The notes beneath the pieces are model-generated. The model made no database searches and was not told the DNA's origin. It was given only the letters and a program-made list of their open reading frames with translations. From assembly GCA_902781655.1 (NCBI GenBank), contig CACZJZ010000015.1, positions 1 through 64,000 on the forward strand: a DNA stretch of 64,000 bases. The letters are read 5' to 3'. Shown here one piece after another: positions 24,213 to 33,244 of the stretch. The DNA comes from an uncultured Lachnospiraceae bacterium. Lineage in GTDB: Bacteria > Bacillota > Clostridia > Lachnospirales > Lachnospiraceae. The position numbers and the translations under genes are program-made. The stretch's first letter is position 1; each line of letters starts with the position of its first letter.

Positions 24213-26135
24213 ATGAAACGATTTTCTTTTTCCGATTATAAGCAAAATAAGAAGTCTCAGAAGCAGGGAGAAACAGAGGCACCCCGCGCACACGGGCGGC
24301 TGTCGTCGAGAGCGCTGCTGCGCCATGCGGAGTTCATGAAGGAAGCCACGCCCGGATCGCAGATCCGGATGGTGCTCTGGGCAGCAGGCGGCGCCTTCAG
24401 CCTTGCCACGGTGATCTGGGCGTTTACACTCTGGAGCAACCTGAAGATGGAGGAGATCGTCTTCGAGCTGTCTCAGCCGCTGGCGGGAACGGGCGATTCG
24501 ATGATCCGGTCCTTTGTGCTGCGCTGCATTCTGCCGATGATCGCAGTTGCCGCGCTGTCGATTCTGCTTTTGTGGAAAATCCAGGATCACGCAGAGGAAG
24601 AGAAGGCGCGGACGGTGCTCCGCATGAAACGACTCTCCCGCGCGGTGCTGGTGATCTCGGCGGCGACGGCGTGGATCAGGCTTGACATCACGGATTATCT
24701 GCGGAACAGGAATACGCCGTCCGAATTTATCGCGGAAAATTATGTGGATCCGGCGGAGACGACGATCACATTTCCGGAAAAGAAGCGGAATCTGATCTAT
24801 ATTTTCCTTGAGTCGATGGAAGATACCTATGCGGACAAGGAGAATGGCGGCGGTTTCACCTTTAACTGCATTCCGGAGCTCACAGAGCTGGCGGAGGAAA
24901 ATGAAGATTTTTCCGGCAGTGAAAAGACGCTGAACGGCGCCTATGCCATGAACGGCGCGACGTGGACGATGGGCGGTATGTTTGCCCAGACATCCGGCCT
25001 GCCGCTCAAGACGGAGATCGGCAACAACGGGATGAAGAATCAGACGACCTTTTTCCCGTCGATCACCACGCTGGGCAATATTTTGCAGAAGCAGGGATAT
25101 TATCAGGTTTACATGCTCGGATCGGACGCGACGTTCGGCGGCAGGCGGCTTTATTATACCCAGCACGGCAATTACACGATCTACGATTACAATTACGCGC
25201 TGCAGCACGGCTGGATTCCGAACGGGTACCGCGTCTGGTGGGGCTTTGAGGACAAGCGGCTGATTTCCTTTGTGAAGCAGGAGCTGACGGAACTCGGGAG
25301 CGGGTCGCAGCCGTTCAATCTGACGATGCTCACGGTGGACACGCATTTTCCGGACGGCTATGTCTGCAGCGAATGCCCGGATACGTTCGGCAGCAACCAG
25401 TATGCCAACGTCATGGCCTGCTCCTCGCGTCAGATCGCGGAGCTGGTCGCCTGGATTCAGCAGCAGAGCTGGTATGAGAACACGACGATCGTGATCTCCG
25501 GCGATCACCTGACCATGGACGGCGATTTCTGCAACAAGGTTTCTTCAAAATACGACCGCAAGGTTTACACCTGTTATATCAACCCGGCGGCGACGGTGGA
25601 GGACCCGTCCGCGACGAGGACTTACACGACTTTTGATGACTTCCCGACGACGCTCGCGGCGCTCGGCTGCACCATTGACGGAAACCGGCTGGGACTGGGA
25701 ACCAATCTCTTCTCCGGCACGCCGACGCTGGTGGAGCAGTACGGTGTCTCCGAGGTCAATACGGAGCTGGCCAGACGGTCGGAATGGATGGAGAATAAAT
25801 CCGGCATCAGCCGGCATGTGCTGCAGGTGGCGGAGGATCTGAAGAAGTCCAAGCCGAAGATGCATGTTTCGACGGTGGGAGAAGATGTGGTCTTCACTGT
25901 GGATCATGTGGATGATATTAACGGCGAAATTGGCGCGCTGTACATTTCTGTCTTCAATGACGCGGGAGAGCGCCTGTTTCTGAGAGCGGCGGAGAAACGG
26001 GAAGACGGGTCCTGGACGCTTACCATGGACAAGGCGGTGTTCGGCGGCGACAGTACGCTGAAGTACAAGCTGCATGTCGACTCGGAGGCGGGCGACGTGT
26101 ATATCGACAACGGGACGAGATTTACAATCCCATAG
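24213..26135 (+). CDS. Sulfatase-fold phosphoglycerol transferase, MdoB/LTA-synthase family
   Basis: A membrane-anchored phosphotransferase of about 640 residues. Three hydrophobic segments lie in the first 160 residues. The extracellular sulfatase domain follows from about 190: NLIYIFLESMEDTYAD (metal-binding Glu), then NGATWTMGGMFAQTSGLPLK, which resembles the catalytic Thr region of MdoB/OpgB, then MLTVDTHFPDGY and VISGDHLTMDGDF (metal-binding Asp-His). About 100 beta-rich residues follow at the C-terminus. Such enzymes move glycerol phosphate from phosphatidylglycerol to glycans or teichoic acid. The ATG at 24213 is preferred over upstream ATGs because the membrane domain begins just after it. 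A terminator follows. Confidence 0.85.
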   Translation: MKRFSFSDYKQNKKSQKQGETEAPRAHGRLSSRALLRHAEFMKEATPGSQIRMVLWAAGGAFSLATVIWAFTLWSNLKMEEIVFELSQPLAGTGDSMIRSFVLRCILPMIAVAALSILLLWKIQDHAEEEKARTVLRMKRLSRAVLVISAATAWIRLDITDYLRNRNTPSEFIAENYVDPAETTITFPEKKRNLIYIFLESMEDTYADKENGGGFTFNCIPELTELAEENEDFSGSEKTLNGAYAMNGATWTMGGMFAQTSGLPLKTEIGNNGMKNQTTFFPSITTLGNILQKQGYYQVYMLGSDATFGGRRLYYTQHGNYTIYDYNYALQHGWIPNGYRVWWGFEDKRLISFVKQELTELGSGSQPFNLTMLTVDTHFPDGYVCSECPDTFGSNQYANVMACSSRQIAELVAWIQQQSWYENTTIVISGDHLTMDGDFCNKVSSKYDRKVYTCYINPAATVEDPSATRTYTTFDDFPTTLAALGCTIDGNRLGLGTNLFSGTPTLVEQYGVSEVNTELARRSEWMENKSGISRHVLQVAEDLKKSKPKMHVSTVGEDVVFTVDHVDDINGEIGALYISVFNDAGERLFLRAAEKREDGSWTLTMDKAVFGGDSTLKYKLHVDSEAGDVYIDNGTRFTIP

Positions 26136-26143
26136 ACATGATG

Positions 26144-26184
26144 AAGGGCATCCATTCGAGTTTTCTTCGAATCGATGCCCTTTT
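26144..26184 (+). terminator. Rho-independent terminator
   Basis: AAGGGCAT and ATGCCCTT close a long stem extended by ATTCGA/TCGAAT around GTTTTCT, followed by TTTT. It ends the phosphoglycerol transferase transcript and may also stop leftward transcription from the promoter at 26533. Confidence 0.85.
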
Positions 26185-26503
26185 AACAAATGAACCGATT
26201 AATCTGCATTGTTAAGATGCGACCTCTCTTTCTTTTCTCTATTCAGTTGTCATTCAGATCCACGCCGGTGAACTTCTTCCTTCTGTTTTCGTCTTCTCGT
26301 CTCTCGTCTTCCCGATCTGATCTCTTCACCTGAATCAGGATTCTCATTTCCTGATTTTCTTCTCACCCTTTCCGGCTGAGGATCTGCTCTTGTCTCTGAG
26401 ACTTCGTTCACAATCAGCTATCTTCTCTGAACCTTTGTTGCTTTGCTTTCTGAATCTGTGGAACTCTTACCTTCCCTTTGGTCCGCCCTCCTTTTCTTTT
26501 GGT
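26185..26503 (-). ncRNA. Candidate purine-rich non-coding RNA
   Basis: On the minus strand, transcription from the consensus promoter at 26510-26538 would give an RNA of about 320-360 nt that is strikingly purine-rich, with many GAGAAGA, GAAGACGAGA and AAGGAAGAAG runs, ending near the hairpin at 26144-26184. A perfect AAAGGAGGG lies near its 5' end, but no ATG, GTG or TTG follows at a usable distance. Only short ORFs are possible, for instance 34 codons from an ATG near 26348. It does not match RNase P RNA, tmRNA, 6S or SRP RNA as I know them. It may be a regulatory RNA with exposed anti-SD-like sequence, or an untranslated relic. Confidence 0.4.
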
Positions 26504-26509
26504 ATCTTT

Positions 26510-26538
26510 ACTATAGCAGGACACCTCATAATTGTCAA
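26510..26538 (-). promoter_or_regulatory. Consensus sigma-A promoter, leftward
   Basis: TTGACA (26538-26533), a 17-bp spacer and TATAGT (26515-26510). It reads into a region with no gene on that strand for more than 2 kb other than the purine-rich stretch. Confidence 0.8.
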
Positions 26539-26722
26539 TTAATAAGATGAAAATATTTAAAATGACTTAAAATTCAGAATATGATGAAATAAATCCACGA
26601 CTCTGTCGCAGGTAGTAAAATTGCGGAAGAGGAATCGCTGCTGTCGGAAAGGCCGCCGGCAATGAGGCGCGTGTGACAGCGCATGCGGGATAGCCCCTCA
26701 GAACGGAAGGAAGGGACATAAG

Positions 26723-26948
26723 ATGATAATCAGGGATACCTGTGTATATGGACCGGATCGAAAATTTCATGAACAGCAGGACGTGGTGATCCGCGGCGGC
26801 GTGTTTGTGTGTGCCGGCCCGGGCTATACATGAGGAGGCCCGCTATGGCTCGATTGAACCTGGCAAGAAGGGACATGTGGTGCTGCTGCGGCGTGATGGG
26901 AATCTGACGCTCGAGCACGTCATCATGAATGGCACAGTGATTCGCTGA
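26723..26948 (+). pseudogene. nagA: Remnant of an N-acetylglucosamine-6-phosphate deacetylase-like gene
   Basis: A GGAAGGAAGGG ribosome binding site precedes ATG and MIIRDTCVYGPDRKFHEQQDVVIRGG, the usual first strands of a NagA-like amidohydrolase. After 37 codons there is a TGA. In a shifted frame the sequence resumes as YGSIEPGKKGHVVLLRRDGNLTLEHVIMNGTVIR and a stop, which is the usual end of the same family (the small beta domain formed by both termini). The whole catalytic barrel, some 300 residues, is missing. So this is a gene with a large internal deletion. Both ends being kept suggests a recent loss. Confidence 0.6.
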
Positions 26949-26976
26949 GAAAAGATGATTTGGGTTTGAACATCAG

Positions 26977-29751
26977 ATGATGAACGAGACAGAAAAAAAG
27001 ACATTGGAACAGCCGGAGAAGACGAAGAATACCGCTGGAAAAACGGGTATGAAGACAAGAAAGTTCTCCAAATCCGCTCTGTTTCCGATTTTCCTGACGG
27101 CGCTGCTGCTTGGCGCCTTCTACACGGCGCGGATCATCTATTTCTGCACGCAGTATCCGCAGGAGACGGTGTCCATCGATGCCCTGTGCGGGGAGAACGG
27201 CGAGGGTCTTGATCAGCTGTCCTACGATGGGACAAAGTTTTACGCGGAGTCGACGCGGCCGACCATCACGCTCGATCTGACGGACGGAGGACCTGTCCGG
27301 TGCATCGGGTTTGGAGTTCGGAATCTATCCAGGGAAAACTGCTGGTCCTACATCACAATCGAGCGGGCGCACGGCGGGATGGAACGCGGTTCTGTCATCA
27401 TGGCGGAGGGCAGTAATGCGATTGATTTTGAAGAGGTGACGCCGCAGGACGAGGTGACACGGATCGTGTTCATGCCGGTGCCGGTCCGCGGCGTCTCGTT
27501 TTCGCTGACCTATTTTATAATCAATCCGCGCTCTCACATCATCGGGACGGAGCTGCTTAATTTCCTGGTTCTGTTGTCCGTGGCGGTGTTGTTCGAGGCG
27601 GTCGTGCTGGCCATGCTGCGGGAGAACCGCCGAGTGGGCTTCCCGCATCTCTGGACTGTCATGCTGGCGGCGATTCTGCAGATGTTCCTGGGATATCTGT
27701 TTATTTCGCAGTATTTCACGGGTGAGTGGACGACATACGCCACGTTCTACCATTTTGCCGTCTTTCTGTCCGAAGGAGCGTTTCTTCTGCTGCTTCACCT
27801 GCCGTCCTACAGCACGGCGCCGCGGGCGGATCATGCGTCGGCAGCCGGGAACGGCGGCGGGGGCATCCTCGTCACAAAGGATCGTTTCACCGGCGGCGCG
27901 CCGCTGCCGCGCAAGCACGAGATGGTACTTCTGCGCACGCTGCTCCTTTCGATCTTCAGCTTTTCCCTGCTGGAGCTCCTCTACAGCGACATGTTCCGGC
28001 TGGACGACATGGAATCGTGGTGGCTCAATATTCTGGTGTACGCGGTTCCGTTTCTGGTTCTGTACGCAGTCTGGGGCAGGCACAAGCGCCACTGGTCCTA
28101 CGGCGTCGGGCTGATCTGGTGGCTGTTTGCCGCCATGGTGAATCACTACTATTTCCAGTACCGGGCGCAGGCAATCGAATTTTCTGATCTGTCCATGGCG
28201 GGAACCGCCAAAAATGTGATGAACGGCGGGTATCGCCTGACTGTCACGCAGGATGTTCTCTTCGTCTACGTGGCCTTCGCGCTGATGCTGATCGGGATCA
28301 ACACAGAGGCCTGCCGCGGACTCCCGGCGAAGAAGTGGTGGAACCGTCTGGCGGCAGCTGCCGCGGCAGCAGGCTGTGTGCTGATTGTGGTGGAGAACCT
28401 TCCGGTGGTGAATCTCTGGAACACCAATATCGCGACGCTTCACCATGGCTACGCCCTCTCCTTCTTCTCCTTCATGGAGAAATCGCTGGAGAAGCCGACG
28501 CCGGCAGGATATTCCGCCGCGGAGGCGGAGCAGATTCTGGCAAAATACGCGGCGGCAGGCGCTTCGGACAGCGGCAAGTCGTCCACCGTGGAAACTGGCG
28601 GCGAAACAGCCTCATCTGTTTCATCGGACTCCGGGACAGGTCTTGCTTCGCCCAACGTGATTGTGGTCATGAATGAAGCTTTCGCGGATTTGCCCACAGT
28701 ATACGGCTTTGACACGGATGTGGACGATCTGCCGTTTATCCATTCTCTCGGGGGAAGCAATGTCCGGAAAGGCTGGATGCTGTCGTCTGTCTTCGGCGGC
28801 ACGACGGCAAACACGGAATATGAATTTCTCACGGGGAATTCCACCGCTTTTCTGAACGGCGGCAGTGTTCCCTACACGCAGTACATCAATTCCAGACAGG
28901 AGTCGCTCGCCTGGATGCTGAAGAGCAGGGGCTATCAGACCACGGCGTTTCATCCCTATCTCGCCTCCGGATATAAGCGGTATAAGGTGTACCCGCTTCT
29001 TGGGTTCGATACCTTTCACTCCTCGGAGGACGGGCTGCTGTATGACGACAAAATCCGCACGTTCATCAGCGACAGCTCAGATTTCAAGGACCTGGAACAT
29101 ATCTTCGAGCAGAATGACGACGGGAAGACGCCGCAGTTTATCTTCAATGTGACGATGCAGAACCATGGCAACTATAATGCGGACACGCCGGCAGTCGATG
29201 TGACCGTGAAGCCCACGGATGGGAAACTCGCGTCCCTCGCGCAGCTGGAGGAGTATCTCGCCCTTGCACACGCGACGGACCAGGCGTTCGAGGAGCTCCT
29301 CACCTATTTTGCCCAGGTGAAGGAGCCGACGATCATTCTGATGTTCGGAGATCACCAGCCGGGACTGAACGAAGAAACACTGAAGACAATCTGCCCGGAA
29401 ATGTACGAGGATGGCGCCGCGCTGAGCGTACTCGAGAAGAAATATACGGTTCCCTATATTATGTGGGCGAATTTTGATCTGACATCGGAAGAGCAGGAGT
29501 TCACATCGCCGAACTTCCTGCGAAGCTATCTGCTGGAGAACGCCGGCATCGAGGGAAGCGCCTATGACCGCTTCACCGCGGCGGTGCGCCGGGAATATCC
29601 GGCCATCAACATTCTGGGCTACAGCGACGCGGCCGGGGAACTGCACAGCATCCAGAAACTCGGCCAGGAGCCGCTGCTGTCAGACTACCGGAAGGTGGCG
29701 TATTACAACCTGTTCGACCACGGGAAGGTGAAGAAATCGTTGTTTGAATAA
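26977..29751 (+). CDS. LTA-synthase-family sulfatase with long N-terminal membrane domain
   Basis: A 924-residue membrane enzyme. A first span near 35-50 is followed by an extracellular beta-rich domain (to about 175), then about seven more spans up to 490, a Ser/Gly linker, and the LtaS-type sulfatase domain from about 565: NVIVVMNEAFADLP (metal-binding Glu), SSVFGGTTANTEYEFLTGNSTAFL (catalytic Thr region as in LtaS), NVTMQNHGNY, and LMFGDHQPGL (metal-binding Asp-His). It probably transfers glycerol phosphate onto a surface polymer. The ATG at 26977 is followed by a second Met, and no strong ribosome binding site is visible. It is longer than typical LtaS (about 640). Confidence 0.85.
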   Translation: MMNETEKKTLEQPEKTKNTAGKTGMKTRKFSKSALFPIFLTALLLGAFYTARIIYFCTQYPQETVSIDALCGENGEGLDQLSYDGTKFYAESTRPTITLDLTDGGPVRCIGFGVRNLSRENCWSYITIERAHGGMERGSVIMAEGSNAIDFEEVTPQDEVTRIVFMPVPVRGVSFSLTYFIINPRSHIIGTELLNFLVLLSVAVLFEAVVLAMLRENRRVGFPHLWTVMLAAILQMFLGYLFISQYFTGEWTTYATFYHFAVFLSEGAFLLLLHLPSYSTAPRADHASAAGNGGGGILVTKDRFTGGAPLPRKHEMVLLRTLLLSIFSFSLLELLYSDMFRLDDMESWWLNILVYAVPFLVLYAVWGRHKRHWSYGVGLIWWLFAAMVNHYYFQYRAQAIEFSDLSMAGTAKNVMNGGYRLTVTQDVLFVYVAFALMLIGINTEACRGLPAKKWWNRLAAAAAAAGCVLIVVENLPVVNLWNTNIATLHHGYALSFFSFMEKSLEKPTPAGYSAAEAEQILAKYAAAGASDSGKSSTVETGGETASSVSSDSGTGLASPNVIVVMNEAFADLPTVYGFDTDVDDLPFIHSLGGSNVRKGWMLSSVFGGTTANTEYEFLTGNSTAFLNGGSVPYTQYINSRQESLAWMLKSRGYQTTAFHPYLASGYKRYKVYPLLGFDTFHSSEDGLLYDDKIRTFISDSSDFKDLEHIFEQNDDGKTPQFIFNVTMQNHGNYNADTPAVDVTVKPTDGKLASLAQLEEYLALAHATDQAFEELLTYFAQVKEPTIILMFGDHQPGLNEETLKTICPEMYEDGAALSVLEKKYTVPYIMWANFDLTSEEQEFTSPNFLRSYLLENAGIEGSAYDRFTAAVRREYPAINILGYSDAAGELHSIQKLGQEPLLSDYRKVAYYNLFDHGKVKKSLFE

Positions 29752-29756
29752 CAGAT

Positions 29757-29786
29757 GTGCGCCGCAGCCAGATGGCTGCGGCGCAC
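29757..29786. terminator. Strong hairpin between convergent genes
   Basis: GTGCGCCGCAGCC and its exact complement enclose AGAT, 6 bp after the LTA-synthase-like stop and 30 bp beyond the end of the convergent YgjV gene. No T-run follows on either strand, so termination efficiency is uncertain. Confidence 0.55.
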
Positions 29787-29815
29787 GGATGACGTTCGGT
29801 AAAAAGGGCGCGCAT

Positions 29816-30409
29816 CTACAATGTCAGTTGATTTGCATGATCAGCGTCGCTGTCGTCGGCAGCCGCGGCGGCGCTGGCAGCGGCCAGCCGACTTCTGTCC
29901 TGGATCATCTTCCGGAGCGTGATAAGATTCGTGACGACCGTCGCAGCGGCAAAGAAGGCCCCGGTGTAGGTGCGGATGACAAGAAAGTAGAAAATCCAGG
30001 GCACAAAGGTGCAGGTCACGAGGATTTTGAAGCGGATCGGGTCCTGGATGTCCATAAACAGGATGTAGACAATGCAGACGATGAGGGGCAGAAGGCCGAG
30101 GTATCCCTGCGTATTAAAGCGGACGGTCAGAAAGACCGAGACCGCAATAAAAAGGACCTTCACCGGCTTCTTCATCCAGTCGTGGTAGCAGACAACGTTC
30201 CGCACGCAGGAGATGATATTGTTGATGGCGCCGGTGACGGCGCCGAGAAGCAGCATGCTGATGGTCTGCATGCCGAGCTGAACGGTCTGCATAGCCAGAA
30301 TTTTCTTCCGGTCTCGGACGGCGCCGCTTGCGATCTGCACCATGGCAGCGAGAAAATCTATGATATTGGCGGCGATGATGGCGGCGAGTGCCGGAGTGTA
30401 GCCTGACAT
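29816..30409 (-). CDS. ygjV: YgjV-family inner membrane protein
   Basis: A 197-residue protein with about six hydrophobic segments. The start MSGYTPALAAIIAANIIDFLAAMVQIASG and the central LGMQTISMLLLGAVTGAINNIISCVRNVVCYHDWMKK match the YgjV family of unknown function. The frame stays open to 31066, but the upstream part is antisense to the ABC-F gene. The ATG at 30409 has an AGAAAGGA ribosome binding site. The C-terminus has an Ala/Asp-rich tail. It is divergent from the ABC-F gene. Confidence 0.82.
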   Translation of the reverse strand: MSGYTPALAAIIAANIIDFLAAMVQIASGAVRDRKKILAMQTVQLGMQTISMLLLGAVTGAINNIISCVRNVVCYHDWMKKPVKVLFIAVSVFLTVRFNTQGYLGLLPLIVCIVYILFMDIQDPIRFKILVTCTFVPWIFYFLVIRTYTGAFFAAATVVTNLITLRKMIQDRSRLAAASAAAAADDSDADHANQLTL

Positions 30410-30599
30410 GGTAAAATTCCTTTCTGTTAACTGTGACGGCTGGCGGAAGTAATGGATTCTGCAGCCTATCCGGCATTGTAGCACAGGCTGACTTTCCCTG
30501 CCATGCAGGAGACGGAACACAAGGCAAACGGGCAGGCCGGAAAATGGCAAAACCAGGGCAAAACCGCATGCGCGGATTTTGCGCCGGCGGAGTATGTAT

Positions 30600-32453
30600 A
30601 TGAACATGAATGAGACAAATATCCTGAATCTGCAGAATATCAGCATTACACTGGGTGCGCGGAAGGTTCTCGACGATGTGTCCTTCGGCGTAAGCGCACA
30701 TGACAAAATCGGTGTGATCGGCGTGAATGGCACGGGAAAATCCACGCTCCTCGGCATTGCGGCGGGGATGCTGGAGCCGGATGAGGGAGAAGTGATCCGC
30801 GGCAGGACCGTGCGAATCTCCTGTCTGACGCAGAATCCCCGGTTTGACGGCGGGACATCTGTGCTCGCCAACATCACGGCCAGGGTCCGTGGCAAAGCAG
30901 AACACTGGGACACGGAGGGAGAGGTCCGTGCCATGCTGCAGAAGTTCGGAATCGATAATCCGGATGTGAGTCCGGAAACTTTGTCCGGCGGGCAGAAGAA
31001 GCGGGCGGCGCTGGTGGCGGCGATCCTGACGCCGGCGGATCTGCTGATTCTCGATGAGCCGACCAATCACCTGGACGCGGAGATGATCGAGTGGCTGGAG
31101 GAGTTCCTGATTTCGTTCCGCGGCGCGATTCTGATGGTCACACACGACCGCTATTTTCTCGATGAGGTCACGGATCAGATTTTGGAGATCGACCGGGGAA
31201 AAATCTGGAGGTACGATGCGAATTACGCGGGATTTCTGGAGCTGAAGCAGCAGCGGATCGACTCTGCCGCCGCGTCCGAGCGGAAAATGGCGGCGCTCTA
31301 CCGCAAGGATCTGGCGTGGATGCAGCGCGGCGCGCGGGCAAGGTCTACCAAGCAGAAGGCGCACATTCAGCGCTTTGAGGCGCTCCGCGACCGGGACAAA
31401 ATTGTGGAGGATCGCCACGTGGAACTCAGCTCGTTGTCCTCGCGCCTCGGCGGCAAGACTGTGGAGATCGATCATCTGGGGAAAGGCTACGGCGGCAGGA
31501 CGCTGTTCCAGAATTTCAGCTACATTTTCCAGAGAACAGACCGCGTCGGGATCATCGGGCCAAATGGCTGCGGCAAATCCACGCTTCTCAAAATCATCTG
31601 CGGTCTTGTGGAGCCGGACGAGGGCCGGGTCGAGATCGGGGAGACCGTGAAGATCGGCTTTTTCAGTCAGGAAAACGAGGCGCTGGACGAATCCCAGCGC
31701 GTCATTGGTTATGTTCGCGGTGCGGCGGAATACATCCGTACCGCGGACGGGCTTGTTTCGGCCTCCGACATGTGCGACCGGTTCCTGTTTCCGCCGTCCA
31801 TGCAGTACACACCGATCAGCAAGCTGTCCGGCGGGGAGAAGAGAAGACTCTATCTGCTCCGGATTCTGATGGGCGCGCCGAACTTCCTGATTCTGGATGA
31901 GCCGACGAACGACCTCGACATCGGCACGCTGCGGGTGCTGGAGGATTATCTGGACCATTTCGCTGGTATCGTGCTGACCGTCTCGCATGACCGCTATTTT
32001 CTTGACCGCGTGGTGACAAGAATTTTTGCGTTCATGCCGGACGGAACGCTTTGGCAGAGCGAGGGCGCTTATGAGGAGTATCGGGAGCACCGGCTTGCAG
32101 CAGCGGAAGCGGGGCTGGTCCAAGCCGCGGACGCGGCGCCGGGCGGCGCGGCGTCCGAAACTGCTGCTGCGTCAGGAACCGGAAACGGAGGCGGGGACAA
32201 CTCACGCCGCCAGCACCGGCTGAAGCTCTCCTACCGGGACCAGAAGGAGTACGACGCCATCGAAGGAGAGATCGACCGTCTGGAGACGGAGGAGAAGGAA
32301 CTCGACAGGCAGATTCTGGAGGCGGCCTCCGACTATCAGAAGCTGGCGGACCTCACGGCCCGGAGGGAAGCGGTTGAGGCAAAGCTCGAGGAACGGATGG
32401 AGCGCTATCTGGTTCTGCAGGATATGGTGGACGCGCTCTCGAAGGAGTCATGA
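30600..32453 (+). CDS. ABC-F family ATP-binding protein
   Basis: A soluble 617-residue protein with two ATPase domains and no membrane part, as in ABC-F translation factors. Domain 1: Walker A GVNGTGKST, signature LSGGQKKR, Walker B LLILDEPTNHLD. Domain 2: Walker A GPNGCGKST, signature LSGGEKRR, Walker B FLILDEPTNDLD. The P-site tRNA-interaction linker lies between them (AWMQRGARARSTKQKAHIQRF). A coiled-coil C-terminal extension (EYDAIEGEIDRLETEEKELDRQ) is present, as in the YdiF/Uup groups. It binds the ribosome; a housekeeping role is likelier than antibiotic resistance. The ATG at 30600 is chosen for its GGAG ribosome binding site. It overlaps the convergent HAD gene by 6 bp. Confidence 0.9.
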   Translation: MNMNETNILNLQNISITLGARKVLDDVSFGVSAHDKIGVIGVNGTGKSTLLGIAAGMLEPDEGEVIRGRTVRISCLTQNPRFDGGTSVLANITARVRGKAEHWDTEGEVRAMLQKFGIDNPDVSPETLSGGQKKRAALVAAILTPADLLILDEPTNHLDAEMIEWLEEFLISFRGAILMVTHDRYFLDEVTDQILEIDRGKIWRYDANYAGFLELKQQRIDSAAASERKMAALYRKDLAWMQRGARARSTKQKAHIQRFEALRDRDKIVEDRHVELSSLSSRLGGKTVEIDHLGKGYGGRTLFQNFSYIFQRTDRVGIIGPNGCGKSTLLKIICGLVEPDEGRVEIGETVKIGFFSQENEALDESQRVIGYVRGAAEYIRTADGLVSASDMCDRFLFPPSMQYTPISKLSGGEKRRLYLLRILMGAPNFLILDEPTNDLDIGTLRVLEDYLDHFAGIVLTVSHDRYFLDRVVTRIFAFMPDGTLWQSEGAYEEYREHRLAAAEAGLVQAADAAPGGAASETAAASGTGNGGGDNSRRQHRLKLSYRDQKEYDAIEGEIDRLETEEKELDRQILEAASDYQKLADLTARREAVEAKLEERMERYLVLQDMVDALSKES

Positions 32454-33092
32454 GAGGGAAAGCTCGCCGTTCAGCATCCGCAGATAGACAGGCAGCTCGT
32501 CCAGGGAATGCAGGATGATGTCCGCGGCATGGATTGTCTCCTCGTCCGGTTGAAACTCGTCAGGAATGAGCACCGTCTTCATCCCCGCGGCGCGTCCTGC
32601 CAGCACGCCGTTCCGGCTGTCCTCCACCACGACGCAGCGGGAAGGCTCCGCGTGCATCTGCTCCGCGGCCATCAGATAGATGTCCGGTGCGGGCTTGCCG
32701 TGCTCCAGACTGTGTCCGGAGATGATTTTCTCAAAATATCCGGTGGTATCGGAAACCTTGAGATAGTGTTCGGCGACCTCGCGGGCGCTGGAGGTTGCGA
32801 TGGCCGTGTGATAGCCGTTCTCCTTGAGCCACTTCATCGTCCGCTCCATCCCGTCCTTCTCCGGCACATATTTTGCCAGCAGTTCATCGCAGTATTCGCG
32901 CTTCGCGCGGAAGACCTTTTCCGCATTGAAGCCGGACCGCTCCAGAAGCGCGCGGATGGCGCCGTGGTCCCGGCCGATCATCTGGCGGTAGATATCGTCG
33001 GAAACACCGGCCTCATTCCAGCCGGCGTGATAAATCCGTTCTGTGTCAAACAGTGTCCCGTCCATGTCGCAGAGGATGGTGTCGTATCTCAT
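32448..33092 (-). CDS. HAD-superfamily hydrolase, beta-phosphoglucomutase-like
   Basis: A 214-residue HAD phosphatase. Motif I is DMDGTLFDTE (Asp nucleophile and general acid), motif II IATSSAR, the conserved Lys is in SGHSLEHGKPAPDIYL, and motif III VVVEDSRNGVLAGRAAGM. The helical cap between motifs I and II is the C1 type of the phosphatase/phosphomutase subgroup (beta-PGM, phosphoglycolate phosphatase, GS1). The exact sugar phosphate is unknown. The ATG at 33092 has AGAAAGGA upstream. It is a single gene, divergent from the serine hydrolase gene. Confidence 0.9.
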   Translation of the reverse strand: MRYDTILCDMDGTLFDTERIYHAGWNEAGVSDDIYRQMIGRDHGAIRALLERSGFNAEKVFRAKREYCDELLAKYVPEKDGMERTMKWLKENGYHTAIATSSAREVAEHYLKVSDTTGYFEKIISGHSLEHGKPAPDIYLMAAEQMHAEPSRCVVVEDSRNGVLAGRAAGMKTVLIPDEFQPDEETIHAADIILHSLDELPVYLRMLNGELSLS

Positions 33093-33244
33093 CGGTAATG
33101 TCCTTTCTGTGTCATTCGGTATGATTTTTTCTCTTCCGGTCTTTGCCTATGGTAACATAAGAATCGCACGGCATGATACGCAGGCCGCGGATTTTACATG
33201 AGGGAACTGCCGCGCCGGGATGAGCGGCGCGGCACGGAGGAAAA

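Noticed and set aside
24156-25508. 450-codon frame opposite the first phosphoglycerol transferase
   Set aside because: The composition is Arg/His-rich and antisense to a sulfatase domain; no motif.
30410-31066. Upstream extension of the ygjV frame
   Set aside because: It is antisense to ABC-F; the YgjV family begins at the ATG at 30409, with a good ribosome binding site.
30114-32123. 669-codon open frame on the minus strand
   Set aside because: It is antisense to the ABC-F gene and overlaps ygjV; no domain or ribosome binding site.
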